This document shows, piece after piece, positions 36,317 to 47,185 of a DNA stretch of 64,000 nucleotides (within the stretch, counting starts at the first letter, position 1; the number at the start of each line of letters is the position of its first letter). This DNA is from Methylococcales bacterium (GTDB lineage: Bacteria; Pseudomonadota; Gammaproteobacteria; Methylococcales; Methylomonadaceae): assembly GCA_026398895.1 (NCBI GenBank), contig JAPLRZ010000045.1, positions 1 through 64,000 of the forward strand. The letters are read 5' to 3'. A program made the position numbers and the translations under genes. The notes under the pieces were generated by a model that was given only the letters and a program-made list of their open reading frames with translations, ran no database searches and had not been told where the DNA came from.

Positions 36317-36523
36317 ATGAATCAAAAATATATCATTGAATTAGAGCAGGAAATAGATGGTCGCTGGATAGCCGAGATAGAATCGTTATCAGGTGCAATG
36401 GTGTATGGTGATACCCGTGAGCAAGCGATTATGAATATAGAAATTCTGGCATTGCGCATTCTTGCTGACCGTCTGGAACATGGTGAAACATCCGAAGAAC
36501 TGAATTTATTGTTTGCTGCATGA
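36317..36523 (+). CDS. hicB: HicB-type antitoxin
   Basis: A 68-residue protein: YIIELEQEIDGRWIAEIESL, then GAMVYGDTREQAIMNIEILALRILADRLEHGE, the HicB half-RNase H fold. It overlaps hicA by 4 nt (ATGA). Confidence 0.88.
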   Translation: MNQKYIIELEQEIDGRWIAEIESLSGAMVYGDTREQAIMNIEILALRILADRLEHGETSEELNLLFAA

Positions 36524-36732
36524 ATTCGTTTCCAAGTACCAAAGCTAAACAGGTTTTGGCGGCATTAATTAGAATTGGCTGGTCAGTAAAAAGACAAACT
36601 GGTTCACATAAAGTATTGCAACGCGATGGCTATGAGGATTTTGTTTTTGCTTTTCATCAAGGTGAAGAGATAGGTAGTCGTATGTTGCAACGTATAGCCA
36701 AAAAGACTGGCTTAATGCCTGATGATCTATAG
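36520..36732 (+). CDS. hicA: HicA toxin
   Basis: A 70-residue mRNA interferase. VLAALIRIGWSVKRQTGSHK with catalytic His29 in GSHKVLQRDG and the final LQRIAKKTGLMPDDL are typical. Forms a complete pair with the upstream hicB. Confidence 0.9.
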   Translation: MNSFPSTKAKQVLAALIRIGWSVKRQTGSHKVLQRDGYEDFVFAFHQGEEIGSRMLQRIAKKTGLMPDDL

Positions 36733-36842
36733 AATCATCGAGTACATGATTTATCCGTTTGTTCCTCTCGCTATAACCTCCCGCATAAATCGGTTATAAT
36801 CCCCGCTTATTTTTAATCAACTTTTAAGAGTCTTACAACACA

Positions 36843-37274
36843 ATGGCAATAGAACGCACTTTCTCAATTATTAAACCTGACGCAGTGGCAAAAAATGTTA
36901 TCGGTCAAATTTACAGCCGTTTTGAAGCCAATGGCTTGCAAATCGTGGCGGCAAAAATGTTGCATTTGACTAAAGAACAAGCCGAAGGTTTTTATGCAGA
37001 ACACAGTGAACGCGGCTTTTTTAACGATTTAGTGGCTTTTATGATTTCAGGCCCTGTGATTATGCAAGTGTTAGAAGGCGAAAACGCAGTGTTAGCACAT
37101 CGTGAAATTATGGGCGCGACTAATCCTAAAGACGCAGCGGCGGGTACGATTCGTGCGGATTTCGCAAGTAGCATTGATGAAAATGCGGTACACGGTTCTG
37201 ATGCTGTAGAAACCGCTGTCAGAGAAATCGCTTATTTTTTCTCAGCCGATGAACTTTGTGCAAGAACCCGTTAA
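36843..37274 (+). CDS. ndk: Nucleoside diphosphate kinase
   Basis: A 143-residue kinase that balances NTP pools. [17 protein letters not shown], the active-site [12 protein letters not shown] with the phosphorylated His, and the CARTR end are seen. A TATAAT at 36795-36800 may be its -10 box, though no -35 is clear. Its 3' end overlaps rlmN by 26 nt. Confidence 0.96.
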   Translation: MAIERTFSIIKPDAVAKNVIGQIYSRFEANGLQIVAAKMLHLTKEQAEGFYAEHSERGFFNDLVAFMISGPVIMQVLEGENAVLAHREIMGATNPKDAAAGTIRADFASSIDENAVHGSDAVETAVREIAYFFSADELCARTR

Positions 37275-38385
37275 TCCATCCTTCGACAAGCTCAGGACGA
37301 ACGGGCGAGTTAATTTGCTGGATTTTGACAGAAAAGGCTTAGCTGCCTTTTTTGTCGGTTTAGGCGAAAAGCCGTTTCGTGCGACGCAATTGCTAAAATG
37401 GATTTATCAAGAAGATATTCAAGACTTCGACTTGATGACTAATATTAGCAAGTCTTTACGCGCTTATCTGACTGAAAACTGTTGTATTGAAACGCCTGAA
37501 ATTGTCGTCGAGCAAATCGCTAGCGATGAAACCCGCAAATGGGTGATGCAAACGCATTGCGGTAATCGCATTGAAACGGTATTTATTCCCGAAGAAGGAC
37601 GCGGCACACTCTGTGTTTCTTCGCAAATTGGTTGTGCGTTGGCGTGTACGTTTTGCTCTACTGCGCAACAAGGTTTTAATCGCAATTTAACCACGTCTGA
37701 AATTATCGGTCAGGTTTTTGTGGCGCAAAAGCGGCTAGGAACGACCGCTAAAATTACCAATGTCGTAATGATGGGCATGGGCGAACCGCTACTTAACTTT
37801 GATAATGTAGTGGCGGCAATGAATTTGATGATGGACGACTTTACTTATGGGCTATCCAAACGCCGTGTTACCATCAGTACCTCAGGTGTTGTGCCTGCGA
37901 TGTATCGCTTAACGGAAGTTTGCGATGTTAGTTTAGCTGTATCATTACACGCAGTGCGTGATGAATTACGCGATGAATTAGTACCTATCAATAAAAAGTA
38001 TCCGTTAAAGGAGTTAATGGAAGCCTGTCGTGCGAATGCCAAACTTGCACCACGCCGTACCGTCACTTTTGAATATGTGATGTTAGCAGGCGTGAACGAT
38101 TCGTTAGCCGATGCTTACGGTTTGATAAAACTATTAAAAACCGTTCCAGCAAAAATTAACTTAATACCTTTTAATCCGTTTCCTCAGTCGGTTTATCGTT
38201 GCTCTAGCAAAGACACCATGAATCAGTTTAAAACGCTATTAAATGATGCTGGGATAGTCACTACTATTAGAAAAACGCGCGGCGAAGACATCGATGCAGC
38301 TTGTGGTCAGTTAGTCGGACAAGTGCAAGATAAAAGCCGTAGACACCTTAAATTGGCTAATGTGAGTTCAGATCGTGTGGCTTAA
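37249..38385 (+). CDS. rlmN: 23S rRNA/tRNA A2503/A37 methyltransferase RlmN
   Basis: A 378-residue radical SAM enzyme. The cluster is in [14 protein letters not shown] (Cx3Cx2C); [30 protein letters not shown] and the final CGQL with the methyl-carrying Cys are present. The N-terminus is odd: residues 10-19 ([10 protein letters not shown]) are the translation of a TTCGACAAGCTC repeat, so translation now begins within the 3' end of ndk. The native protein likely begins near [11 protein letters not shown]. Overlaps pilW by 11 nt. Confidence 0.95.
   Translation: MNFVQEPVNPSFDKLRTNGRVNLLDFDRKGLAAFFVGLGEKPFRATQLLKWIYQEDIQDFDLMTNISKSLRAYLTENCCIETPEIVVEQIASDETRKWVMQTHCGNRIETVFIPEEGRGTLCVSSQIGCALACTFCSTAQQGFNRNLTTSEIIGQVFVAQKRLGTTAKITNVVMMGMGEPLLNFDNVVAAMNLMMDDFTYGLSKRRVTISTSGVVPAMYRLTEVCDVSLAVSLHAVRDELRDELVPINKKYPLKELMEACRANAKLAPRRTVTFEYVMLAGVNDSLADAYGLIKLLKTVPAKINLIPFNPFPQSVYRCSSKDTMNQFKTLLNDAGIVTTIRKTRGEDIDAACGQLVGQVQDKSRRHLKLANVSSDRVA
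37280..37305. repeat. Half copy of the TTCGACAAGCTC repeat in rlmN
   Basis: CCTTCGACAAGCTCAGGACG followed by AACGGG, right after the ndk stop and inside the rlmN 5' end. It is one arm of the element at 951-1010 and 61639-61713. Confidence 0.85.
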
Positions 38386-39130
38386 AAAACTTAATCAAAT
38401 TGTACGTTGTCTGTTGCCTATCGCTTTGGTTGCTTGTTCCACTGCGGCTGAAAGAGAAACAGCTGATGGAGCGGATGTCTATTTACAGTTAGGTGTACGT
38501 TACTTGAATCTGAACAATCTACCAGCGGCGAAAGAAAATTTAGAGTTAGCCTTAAAAAGCGATTCTGATAGTGTTCCCGCTCATATCGCGCTAGCTTTTT
38601 TATATGAAAAGCTCAATAAATATGACGACGCTCGAAGTCAATATGAGCTTTCTTTAAACCTAGATCCCGAAAATTTGAGTTTACTGAATAATTTTGGACG
38701 ATTTCTTTGCGATAGACGCGAGTTTGACAGAGGGATGACATTATTAGTCAAAGCCAGTACCGATATGTTAAATGAAACACCGTGGATGGCATTTACTAAT
38801 GCAGGACGCTGCCAAATAGCGATGGGTGACAAGAAAAACGCTCAAAGTTATTTTGAAAAAGCCTTACAAGTTAATCCAAATTACGCGCCTGTATTACAGG
38901 AAATGCAAAAATTAAGTTATCAAAATAGCGACTTCAAAGCAGCACAAGAGTATTTACAACGCTATTTATCGGTTGCCACACACACACCCGAATCATTATG
39001 GTTAGCAATCCAAACAGAAACTGCGTTAAAAAATGATATGCTAGTGAAGGAATACACCAATCTATTATTAGAAAATTTTCCTTATTCAAACGAAGCAAAA
39101 CAAATTAAATCGACGCAACGACCACAATAA
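38375..39130 (+). CDS. pilW: Type IV pilus biogenesis/stability lipoprotein PilW (PilF)
   Basis: A 251-residue TPR protein. The GTG start gives MWLKK, a hydrophobic signal and a lipobox (LVAC, Cys about 21). From residue 33 to 250 are five to six TPRs ([20 protein letters not shown] etc.). PilW pilots the secretin PilQ to the outer membrane. It sits between rlmN and hisS as in many gammaproteobacteria. Confidence 0.9.
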   Translation: MWLKKLNQIVRCLLPIALVACSTAAERETADGADVYLQLGVRYLNLNNLPAAKENLELALKSDSDSVPAHIALAFLYEKLNKYDDARSQYELSLNLDPENLSLLNNFGRFLCDRREFDRGMTLLVKASTDMLNETPWMAFTNAGRCQIAMGDKKNAQSYFEKALQVNPNYAPVLQEMQKLSYQNSDFKAAQEYLQRYLSVATHTPESLWLAIQTETALKNDMLVKEYTNLLLENFPYSNEAKQIKSTQRPQ

Positions 39131-39144
39131 AGTCGTCACACATT

Positions 39145-40419
39145 ATGGCAAACAATATACAAGCAATACGCGGAATGCACGATGTGCTACCCGATCAAAC
39201 CCCACTTTGGCAATACGCAGAAAAAATCATCCGCGAGGTATTGAGTGGTTACGGCTATTCAGAAATACGTCTGCCCATTGTGGAAAAAACCGAGTTATTC
39301 AAACGCTCTATCGGTGAAGTCACCGATATAGTTGAAAAAGAAATGTACACCTTTGATGACCGTAATGGTGATTCTTTAACCTTGCGTCCCGAAGGTACGG
39401 CGGGCTGTTTACGCGCCTGTTTAGAACATGGCTTGTTACATAATCAAGTGCATCGTTTATGGTATTACGGAGCTATGTATCGCCATGAGCGTCCACAAAA
39501 AGGACGTTATCGGCAATTTATACAATTAGGCGTTGAAACCTATGGTATGTCTGCGCCTGATATTGATGCTGAACTTATTTTACTGATGGATAGGCTGTGG
39601 AAACGCTTAGGCATTCGTGACAAAGTGCGTTTACAATTGAATTCATTGGGATCGATTGCTGAGCGTCTGGTGTATCGTGACAGTTTAGTGAGCTATTTTC
39701 AGCAACACTTAGATCAGCTTGATGAAGACAGCTTACGGCGACTTAATACCAACCCGCTACGCATTTTGGATACTAAAAATCCAGCGATGAAAGACGTGGT
39801 GGCTAACGCGCCTGAGTTAATGGCGACCTTAGGTGAAGAAAGTCTGACGCATTTTAAAGCGATTACCACTTTGTTAGATAATGTCGGTATAGGCTATGAA
39901 ATTAATACTCGCTTAGTGCGCGGCTTAGATTATTACAGTAAAACCGTATTTGAATGGGTAACTACTGAGCTAGGTTCACAAGGCACAGTGTGTGCAGGTG
40001 GACGCTATGATGGTCTAATCGAACAACTAGGCGGTAAACCCAATCATGCTGTCGGTTTTGCAATGGGCATGGAACGCTTATTGGCGTTAATGGAAACGTT
40101 AGAGTTGCCTGTAGAGCCAGTTGTTGATGTGTATTTGATTCGTGTCGGCGAGCAAGCCACACAACAAGGATTTTATCTTGCTGAAGCCATCAGAAATCAA
40201 ATCGCAGGCTTAAAATTACAAGTGGATTGTGTTGGCGGTAGTTTCAAAAGCCAATTCAAAAAAGCCGATAAAAGTGGTGCAAGCTACGCGCTAATTTTAG
40301 GTGATGATGAAGCCAGTCGCGGTGAAGTCAGTATTAAATCCTTGCGTGACCAACAAGAACAGCAAGTATTATCACAGACAGCAGCGATTGAATTTTTACA
40401 AATCACGTTTTTAAATTGA
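39145..40419 (+). CDS. hisS: Histidyl-tRNA synthetase
   Basis: A 424-residue class II synthetase. [42 protein letters not shown] and the [20 protein letters not shown] signature are seen, then an anticodon-binding domain. Length matches the E. coli enzyme. Confidence 0.97.
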   Translation: MANNIQAIRGMHDVLPDQTPLWQYAEKIIREVLSGYGYSEIRLPIVEKTELFKRSIGEVTDIVEKEMYTFDDRNGDSLTLRPEGTAGCLRACLEHGLLHNQVHRLWYYGAMYRHERPQKGRYRQFIQLGVETYGMSAPDIDAELILLMDRLWKRLGIRDKVRLQLNSLGSIAERLVYRDSLVSYFQQHLDQLDEDSLRRLNTNPLRILDTKNPAMKDVVANAPELMATLGEESLTHFKAITTLLDNVGIGYEINTRLVRGLDYYSKTVFEWVTTELGSQGTVCAGGRYDGLIEQLGGKPNHAVGFAMGMERLLALMETLELPVEPVVDVYLIRVGEQATQQGFYLAEAIRNQIAGLKLQVDCVGGSFKSQFKKADKSGASYALILGDDEASRGEVSIKSLRDQQEQQVLSQTAAIEFLQITFLN

Positions 40420-40437
40420 TAACCATAGAGAATAGCA

Positions 40438-41088
40438 GTGGAAATTTTAGACACAACAGAAGAAGAACGCCTTGAATCGGCACAAAGATGGTGGAAAGAA
40501 AATGGACAATCTACCATCATTGGCATAATCGTCGGTATTATTGCAATTTTAGGTGTGCAGTATTGGCAAGATTACAAGCATAGCCAAGCAGAGAAAGCCT
40601 CGACAATTTATGCAGAGCTTCTAAAAGCTGTTGATAGCAATGCCAAAGACAACATAGAAAAATTAGCTATACAGCTTCAAACTGATTACCCTAAAACAGA
40701 TTACGCCCTTTACAGCGGCTTATATCAAGCACAGTTAAAAGTTCAGCAAAATGACACTGCAAGCGCGAAACAAATACTGACAAAAATTGGTGAAAGCTCA
40801 AATAAAGAATTGAGTAATATCGCTAAAATCAGATTAGTTCGCTTAATGCTGGCACACAAGGAATATGAGCAAGGCTTAGAGTTGATTAACAAAATTGACC
40901 CCGCGAGTTCAGCCAGTTATTCCAGTAACTACGATGAATTAGTGGGTGATTTATACGTTGCCCTAAACCGTTTAGATCAAGCGCGTACTTCTTACCAAAC
41001 CGCGTTGCGCAATGGTTCTAAATCACCGCTATTGCAATTAAAAATTGATGATTTGACCGCGCCTGAGCGGGTGGAAAGTAAAAAATAA
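40438..41088 (+). CDS. yfgM: YfgM-like TPR membrane protein
   Basis: A 216-residue inner-membrane protein: RLESAQRWWKENGQSTIIGI leads into one transmembrane helix and then a periplasmic TPR region. YfgM works with PpiD at the Sec translocon. GTG start at 40438; the stop and the bamB start share nucleotides (TAATG). Position between hisS and bamB is conserved. Confidence 0.9.
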   Translation: MEILDTTEEERLESAQRWWKENGQSTIIGIIVGIIAILGVQYWQDYKHSQAEKASTIYAELLKAVDSNAKDNIEKLAIQLQTDYPKTDYALYSGLYQAQLKVQQNDTASAKQILTKIGESSNKELSNIAKIRLVRLMLAHKEYEQGLELINKIDPASSASYSSNYDELVGDLYVALNRLDQARTSYQTALRNGSKSPLLQLKIDDLTAPERVESKK

Positions 41089-42269
41089 TGCGTAAAATTA
41101 CCCTGTTACTACTGCTTTGTTTAGCGTTGGTAGGCTGTGCTACAGTCAAAGAATCCATGTCTGGTATTTTCGACTATTTTAGTGGTGGTCAAGATAATGC
41201 CGAACCACCTACGCCATTGGTCGAATATACTCCAGAGCTGGATGTTAAAGTATTTTGGAAAGAAAGTGTCGGTGTCGGTGCTGATGGGCAGACGCTAAAA
41301 TTAATACCAGCAATTGGTACAGGGAAAATTATTGCCGCTGATAGAAAAGGTGTGGTAGAAGCAAGGGATGCAAAAACTGGCAACTTGCTTTGGGAAGTGG
41401 AAACCGAAATACCTTTCTCAGCAGGGCCTAGTTTAGCTGCGGGTCGAATTATTTTGGGGTCTAGTAAAGCTAAAGTCGTTGCCCTCAATAGTGAAAATGG
41501 CGAACAGCTTTGGGAAAATACGGTTTCGAGTGAAATACTCGCTATGCCTGTGATAGCCAAAGGAATTGTCATTGTGCGCACCACAGCGGGCGAAATTGTT
41601 GCTCTTGATGAGAGAACAGGTAGACGATTATGGAGTTATGAACACAGTGTGCCTGCCTTAAGCATACGCGGCACAGGAGCTCCGCTGATTGTTGGTGACA
41701 AGGTAATTGTTGGTTATGACAATGGTAAATTAGTTGCTTTGCATCTAAACAACGGTAAATATATCTGGGAAGCCACCATCGCTATGCCTAAAGGGCGTTC
41801 TGAAATTGAACGCTTAGTCGATTTGGATGTTGATCCCATAGAAACAGGTGACACCATTTATGTCGCTGCTTATAACGGTGGAGTCAGTGCTATTTCTGTA
41901 AGCGATGGCGAAGTGTTATGGCGCAACGACAAAATTTCCTCGCATACAGGTTTAAGTTACGACAATCGTCATTTGTATTTGTCTGATTCATCTGGACAGG
42001 TTTTACAAATAGAACAACGAGGTGGTGCGGGACTGTGGAAACAAAAAGAACTCAGTTATCGCAGTTTGACTGCCCCCGTGTTGTATCAAGATTATGTGGT
42101 AGTGGCTGATTATAATGGCTATGTACATTGGCTTAGTACGCGTGATGGCAGACAATTGGGACGTGTGCAAATCAGCGATAGCGGCATCGATACTAAACCC
42201 ATCGTTGTTGATGGTATTGTTTATGTTTATGCAAAAGACGGCACACTCGCCGCATTAACAGTGAATTAA
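41088..42269 (+). CDS. bamB: Outer membrane assembly lipoprotein BamB
   Basis: A 393-residue lipoprotein with lipobox LVGC (Cys17) and a beta-propeller of PQQ-like repeats ([11 protein letters not shown]-like blades). It forms part of the BAM complex. Context yfgM-bamB-der is typical. Confidence 0.94.
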   Translation: MRKITLLLLLCLALVGCATVKESMSGIFDYFSGGQDNAEPPTPLVEYTPELDVKVFWKESVGVGADGQTLKLIPAIGTGKIIAADRKGVVEARDAKTGNLLWEVETEIPFSAGPSLAAGRIILGSSKAKVVALNSENGEQLWENTVSSEILAMPVIAKGIVIVRTTAGEIVALDERTGRRLWSYEHSVPALSIRGTGAPLIVGDKVIVGYDNGKLVALHLNNGKYIWEATIAMPKGRSEIERLVDLDVDPIETGDTIYVAAYNGGVSAISVSDGEVLWRNDKISSHTGLSYDNRHLYLSDSSGQVLQIEQRGGAGLWKQKELSYRSLTAPVLYQDYVVVADYNGYVHWLSTRDGRQLGRVQISDSGIDTKPIVVDGIVYVYAKDGTLAALTVN

Positions 42270-42270
42270 T

Positions 42271-43671
42271 ATGTTACCTGTAATAGCCCTAGTCGGGCGA
42301 CCCAATGTGGGAAAATCCACTTTATTCAATTACTTAACCAAAAGCCGCGAAGCTCTGGTTGCTGATTTTGCAGGTCTTACCCGTGACCGTCAATATGGAC
42401 GCATTAAACATGGCAATCGTTCCTGCTTAGTCGTTGACACAGGCGGTATCGCCGATAATGCACAAGGTATTGATAGCATCTCTCGAAAACAAGTACAAAT
42501 CGCTTTGGAAGAAGCTGATTTAGTATTTTTCATGGTGGATGCGCGTGAAGGTTTAAGCGCGTCAGATAGAGTTATTGCAGACTCTTTAAGAAAGCTTAAC
42601 AAGCCCATTGTTCTAGTCACTAATAAAGTGGATGGCATTGATAGCACCATTGCCGCAGCTGATTTTTACGCCTTAGCCCTCGGTGAACCTGTGCGCATTG
42701 CTGCGTCACATGGCAGAGGCATATCTGAATTACTTGAATACGCCTACGAGTTATTACCGCCTGAAAGCAAAGAAGAAGCGGAAGAAGACGCGAAAAAAGG
42801 CATTGCCATTGCCGTCGTTGGTCGTCCGAATGTCGGCAAATCCACACTGGTAAATCGCTTATTAGGCGAAGAACGTGTCATCGTATTTGATGAACCTGGC
42901 ACAACCCGCGACAGTATTTGCATTCCGTTTGAACGCAACGGCAAACAATTTACCCTCATTGATACCGCTGGAATGCGCCGCCGTTCTAAAATCGCTGAAA
43001 CCATTGAAAAATTCAGCGTTATTAAATCATTACAAGCGATTGAAAAAGCCAATGTGGTGATTTATTTAATCGATGCTACCGAAGGTATTACCGATCAAGA
43101 CGCGCATTTATTAGGCTTAGTGTTAGAAGCGGGTAGACCATTAATTATCGGTTTGAATAAATGGGATGGTTTGACTCAAACGCAAAAAGGCACGATAGAA
43201 CGGCATCTGGAATTTAAACTCGCGTTTTTAGATTTTGCTGAAAAACACCCGATTTCCGCACTGCATGGCAGTGGCGTAGGCAAATTATTTGATATGGTGC
43301 ATCAGCTGTATGCGTCCACCATGATCGATATGTCCACGCCTGTGTTAACGCGGATACTAAAAGAAGCCACCACTGCCCACCAACCACCCATAGTAAACAC
43401 GCGGCGCATTAAACTTAAATATGCTCATCAAGGTGGACGTAATCCACCGATTATCATTATTCACGGTGTCCAAACTGACGTATTGCCGCTGTCTTATAAA
43501 CGTTATTTAGTCAACTATTACCGTGATAAATTAGGGCTAGCGGGTACACCGATACGCATAGAGTTTAAATCGCCTGTTAATCCGTTTCACGGGCTGAAAG
43601 TCAAACCAGTGAGCAAAGAGATGGACAAGAAAAAACGTTTGCAGGCGCGGAATAAAACCGCTAAAAAATAA
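42271..43671 (+). CDS. der: GTPase Der (EngA)
   Basis: A 466-residue ribosome biogenesis GTPase with two G domains: [12 protein letters not shown] (about 8-19) and [12 protein letters not shown] (about 186-197), DTGG and DTAG switch regions, TNKVD and NKWD recognition motifs, and a KH-like C-terminus ending in basic residues. Confidence 0.97.
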   Translation: MLPVIALVGRPNVGKSTLFNYLTKSREALVADFAGLTRDRQYGRIKHGNRSCLVVDTGGIADNAQGIDSISRKQVQIALEEADLVFFMVDAREGLSASDRVIADSLRKLNKPIVLVTNKVDGIDSTIAAADFYALALGEPVRIAASHGRGISELLEYAYELLPPESKEEAEEDAKKGIAIAVVGRPNVGKSTLVNRLLGEERVIVFDEPGTTRDSICIPFERNGKQFTLIDTAGMRRRSKIAETIEKFSVIKSLQAIEKANVVIYLIDATEGITDQDAHLLGLVLEAGRPLIIGLNKWDGLTQTQKGTIERHLEFKLAFLDFAEKHPISALHGSGVGKLFDMVHQLYASTMIDMSTPVLTRILKEATTAHQPPIVNTRRIKLKYAHQGGRNPPIIIIHGVQTDVLPLSYKRYLVNYYRDKLGLAGTPIRIEFKSPVNPFHGLKVKPVSKEMDKKKRLQARNKTAKK

Positions 43672-43701
43672 TGAGCGTTGAAGCAGAATTGGAGTTTAAA
43701 A

Positions 43702-43902
43702 ATGAAAGAAACAAAATCATTTGAAAGGCAAGGTAATCATTTTTCTACACACTTTGTAGAAAAAGCTGGAATCCTCCTTATGGAAAAGAATATCAATAGT
43801 CTAAAAAGTAGAAAATTTACTGAAATGACCACTGTTGACAAATCAAACATAGAAATTGAACAAGCTTTTAGGTTGGCATTTGAGAAAATCGATAGAGTGT
43901 AA
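43702..43902 (+). CDS. Small protein of unknown function
   Basis: A 66-residue protein (MKETKSFERQGNHFSTHFVEK...), not recognised. GGAG lies 10 nt before ATG 43702. It is 3 nt before the next gene and likely expressed with it. AT-rich compared with der; probably acquired. Confidence 0.5.
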   Translation: MKETKSFERQGNHFSTHFVEKAGILLMEKNINSLKSRKFTEMTTVDKSNIEIEQAFRLAFEKIDRV

Positions 43903-43905
43903 ATA

Positions 43906-44391
43906 ATGACCATAAAAGGAGAGTACAACTTCATTTATACAACGCTTGTCAAAGACGAGCGTGACATTATTGGTATAATTGCTTATGGACTCTATAAGAG
44001 ACAAAAAATTGAGTTCATTAGGAATTTTGAAGTTAAGTATGGAAAAGCACCTACTGACGATGAGTTAAAGAATTTTCATGACATATCAAATAGCCAATCA
44101 CAATTAGAAAGCTATAGGTTGAGGGCTTTAGAGCTTGCCAAAGAATTTTTAGAAACATCGCTTGCCGCAAAAGCTAATGAATTGGAAGACTATTACGATA
44201 AAAAGGCAAGCGATGAAATCAAATCTGCTAAACCAAAATTTTGGTTTGGTGTTGCCCAAGGTTTTGTAGCTTCTTTTCTCTTCGTCTTATTTATCGGCAG
44301 TATGGTTTTTTTTCTCCAAGCGGCAAATTTGGGTATCAAAAATGCTATTGAAGCGGCTTTTAATGTTCAGATAAATTCTATAAGCAAATAG
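43906..44391 (+). CDS. Single-pass membrane protein of unknown function
   Basis: A 161-residue protein. The cytosolic part starts YNFIYTTLVKDERDIIGIIA and is charged and helical; one transmembrane helix lies at about 115-140 (GVAQGFVASFLFVLFIGSMV). I have a sense of a recurring bacterial family but cannot name it. Pair with the small gene upstream. Confidence 0.6.
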   Translation: MTIKGEYNFIYTTLVKDERDIIGIIAYGLYKRQKIEFIRNFEVKYGKAPTDDELKNFHDISNSQSQLESYRLRALELAKEFLETSLAAKANELEDYYDKKASDEIKSAKPKFWFGVAQGFVASFLFVLFIGSMVFFLQAANLGIKNAIEAAFNVQINSISK

Positions 44392-44464
44392 ACACTCCTT
44401 ATCCAAAGCTATTCGATTTTTTCGTGGACAATTTGTTAATACATTATCATTCAGCGAGTTATTT

Positions 44465-44977
44465 ATGACCATCATCACTTTCCAAGGCAAACCCCTAGAA
44501 ACCAATGGCGCACTTCCTCTAGTGGGAACTAAAGCCCCCGACTTCACCCTAGTTGATGGAAAATTAAAGGATGTTACGCTAGGTACTTACAGCGGAAAAC
44601 GCAAAATCCTCAACATTGTCCCCAGTGTTGACACGCCAACCTGTGCGGCTTCAACGCTTAAATTCAATGAAAAAGCCACCCATTTACACAACACCGTTGT
44701 ATTAGTGATTTCCGCCGACCTGCCATTTGCCCAATGCCGCTTTTGTAGCAATGAAAGCTTGCACCACGTCATACCGTTATCGACTTTTCGTTCTAGTTTT
44801 GCCGAGGATTATGGTGTGAAGTTAGTCGATTCGATATTGGCAGGACTCACCGCCCGCGCTGTGATAGTGATTGATGAAAAAGACAGAGTTATTTACACCG
44901 AATTGGTCAGTGAATTATCGAATGAACCAGACTATAAAAGCGCGTTAGCTGCATTGACCGATTTACAGGGAAATTAG
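44465..44977 (+). CDS. tpx: Thiol peroxidase
   Basis: A 170-residue atypical 2-Cys peroxiredoxin that removes peroxides using thioredoxin. C60 (VDTPTCAAST) is the peroxidatic and C94 (AQCRFC) the resolving Cys; an extra C91 lies nearby. APDFTLV and a family-typical length confirm the call. Confidence 0.94.
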   Translation: MTIITFQGKPLETNGALPLVGTKAPDFTLVDGKLKDVTLGTYSGKRKILNIVPSVDTPTCAASTLKFNEKATHLHNTVVLVISADLPFAQCRFCSNESLHHVIPLSTFRSSFAEDYGVKLVDSILAGLTARAVIVIDEKDRVIYTELVSELSNEPDYKSALAALTDLQGN

Positions 44978-45071
44978 AGTACGCTGTGTATCACTGCCTA
45001 CAGTTAAGTTCGTACTGAGTCTGTAGAAGTTGAAGGGCTTAACATTAAGCCAAACAAATGAGGAATCAGCG

Positions 45072-45680
45072 ATGCAAGCTATTTTGATTCATGGCATGGG
45101 GCGCACCCCCGCTTCCATGCTGATATTGGCGATGCGACTGCGGTCAGCAGGTATTCGACCACATTTTTTCGCGTATTCAGCCGCCTTTGAACGCTGGGAC
45201 GCGTGTGTTAATCGACTGGAAAGCTATATTCACCAACATACCCGCAACGATGAATTCATCATCATCGGACATTCACTCGGCACGGTATTAACACGCGGCG
45301 TATTACCCAAACTGACACACAAACCCGTAGCGTGTTTTTTCCTAGCCCCACCCACCAAAGCCTGTTTTGCCGCCCGAAAGCTCGCGCCCTTGCGGCTTTA
45401 TAAACTACTCACAGGTGAAATGGGGCAGTTATTAGCCAATCCAATTTTTATGGATTCACTACACCTACCCGATATGCCAACAAAAATATACGCGGGTAAT
45501 GCTGGATTACGCGGGCGATATTCCCCTTTTGGTGAACAAGCCAATGATGGCGTATTAGCCGTTGAAGAAACTTTATTACCCGCTGTTCCTTACGAAACGA
45601 TTGCCGCTGTGCATACGTTTATTATGAATAAAAAAGTAATTGCTGAGGATATTATCAAACTAATAAACTCCATACAGTAA
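45072..45680 (+). CDS. Alpha/beta hydrolase
   Basis: A 202-residue protein: ILIHGMGRTPASM holds the oxyanion region, IIGHSLGTVLTRG contains the nucleophile Ser in GHSLG, and VHTFIMN at the end gives the His. Likely esterase-like; substrate unknown. ATG 45072 is preceded by AGGAATC; an upstream start at 45030 was rejected. Confidence 0.85.
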   Translation: MQAILIHGMGRTPASMLILAMRLRSAGIRPHFFAYSAAFERWDACVNRLESYIHQHTRNDEFIIIGHSLGTVLTRGVLPKLTHKPVACFFLAPPTKACFAARKLAPLRLYKLLTGEMGQLLANPIFMDSLHLPDMPTKIYAGNAGLRGRYSPFGEQANDGVLAVEETLLPAVPYETIAAVHTFIMNKKVIAEDIIKLINSIQ

Positions 45681-45737
45681 TAGAATAATGCTTTATACAA
45701 TCAACATTAAACAACATCATATTTTTACGAGATAAAA

Positions 45738-46577
45738 ATGGAAACATTCTCTAAACGGCATGGTTATGCTGTATCCGAAGAAGCCGAAATTACTGTTAGA
45801 GAAGACGCGCCTGATGGACTAAGAAACTTTGTTATTGATGTAGCAGAAGACGAATATGGTTGTGATATGAGACCTTCTACGTTAAGACCAATAATTTGTC
45901 GAATTTTGAAAGAAAGTTCTGATTCAAATAATTGGTCAGAATATCCCAACATAGATGATGAAGTTAGATGGTTAGTAAGAAAATGTATGTGGTATAAAGT
46001 ATATGATTTTATTGAGAAAGTATATGCTTTTTTATATGAGAAAGAAAAATATCAGCACGAAATCGACATTAGAAAAGTAGATGTCTTTCAAAATGAAATT
46101 AACGAATATTTTTTAGAAAAAGGAATTGGCTGGAAATTGGTCAATGGTCAGATTGAAATGCGTGGAACAGAACCATTTGAAAAAATCATGAAATCTGCAT
46201 ATGACCAACTTGAATCAACTGAGCAATATGCAACAGCTAGTAAAGAACTTCACGAAGCGATTATAGATTTATCTCGTCGTCCTTCAGCAGATACGACAGG
46301 CGCAATTCAACACGCAATGGCTTCATTAGAATGTGTGGCGCGTGAAATTACAGGTGAGCGTACATTAACTTTAGGTAAAATCATGGAACGTAATAAAACT
46401 ATGATTCCCTGACCACTTGATACTGCCATAGAAAAAGCATGGGGCTATGCATCAGAACATGGTCGTCATCTTCAAGAGGGACGAAATCCAGAATTTGAAG
46501 ATGCTGAATTAATAGTTGGTATTTGTGCATCTGTTGGTAACTATCTGGTCAAAAAAAGTAAAATCACATTGGATTAA
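45738..46577 (+). pseudogene. AbiJ-like (STM4504/CBY_0614 type) protein with an in-frame TGA
   Basis: METFSKRHGYAVSEEAEITV at the start resembles the AbiJ N-terminal domain 4; the middle (NNWSEYPNIDDEVRWLVR, NEYFLEKGIGWKLVNG) and AIQHAMASLECVAREITGE match the STM4504/CBY_0614-like family. Codon 225 is TGA (46410-46412), directly after MERNKTMIP, and the same frame goes on with PLDTAIEKAWGYASEHGRHL and AELIVGICASVGNYLVKKS to a TAA at 46575-46577. The family continues across this point, so the stop is a nonsense mutation or a sequencing error. The truncated product of 224 residues could still be made. Confidence 0.75.
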
Positions 46578-46618
46578 TACAGTTTAATTTATTAAAAACA
46601 TACAAAACTAGGCAAAAA

Positions 46619-46825
46619 ATGAACGCAGCATATTTAGAAAAAATAGAACAAGAGGTTAAACAAATGCCGCCTGAATATTTGCCAGCTTTGTTTAATATCA
46701 TTCACACGTTTAGAAAAAGTGTGCAATTAAATACTGCAAAACAAAGCTTTCAACAAGGTTTGCAAGAAGCATTATCAGGAGAAACTCAGGCGATTGAAAC
46801 CTTATGGGATAACATGGAAACATGA
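46619..46825 (+). CDS. Antitoxin of a RelE-type pair
   Basis: A 68-residue helical protein (YLEKIEQEVKQMPPEYLPAL) ending in an acidic tail. It overlaps the toxin gene by 4 nt (ATGA). Family unknown beyond the pattern. Confidence 0.65.
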   Translation: MNAAYLEKIEQEVKQMPPEYLPALFNIIHTFRKSVQLNTAKQSFQQGLQEALSGETQAIETLWDNMET

Positions 46826-47157
46826 GTATTACCATCACTTATACGGGTGAATTCAAACGTAACTTACGGCAATTACTAAAAAAGTATGTGCGTATTCGTG
46901 AGGATATAGAGCCTATTATTCAAGTCTTACAACAAGGTGAATTATTAGGCGATAGGATTCAACAGGGTGCTTATATTGTTTATAAGGTGAGAGTAAAAAA
47001 CAGTAATGTACAAAAAGGTAAAAGTGGTGGTTATCGAATTATTTACTATTTGAAAACTCAAACTGATATTGTGTTATTGACTATTTACTCAAAATCAGAA
47101 CAATCCGACATTACCGCCAACGAGATTAAACGCATAATAAAACAATTAACAAACTGA
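46822..47157 (+). CDS. RelE/ParE-family toxin
   Basis: A 111-residue protein with ITYTGEFKRNLRQLLKKYV, GAYIVYKVRVKNSNVQKGK and GGYRIIYYLKTQTDIVLLTI, the RelE-like core with a basic strand. It appears complete and ends 28 nt before acnB. Confidence 0.82.
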   Translation: MSITITYTGEFKRNLRQLLKKYVRIREDIEPIIQVLQQGELLGDRIQQGAYIVYKVRVKNSNVQKGKSGGYRIIYYLKTQTDIVLLTIYSKSEQSDITANEIKRIIKQLTN

Positions 47158-47185
47158 TTTTTAAACTACCTTTTAGGAAACTACC

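Noticed and set aside
44400-44464. Possible complete GTCCACGAAA repeat before tpx
   Set aside because: Only a short right-arm fragment (TTTTTTCGTGGACAA) is present, without the inverted partner.
46410-46412. TGA as a selenocysteine codon
   Set aside because: The family has no catalytic Cys at this place and no selenocysteine hairpin is evident; a mutation is simpler.
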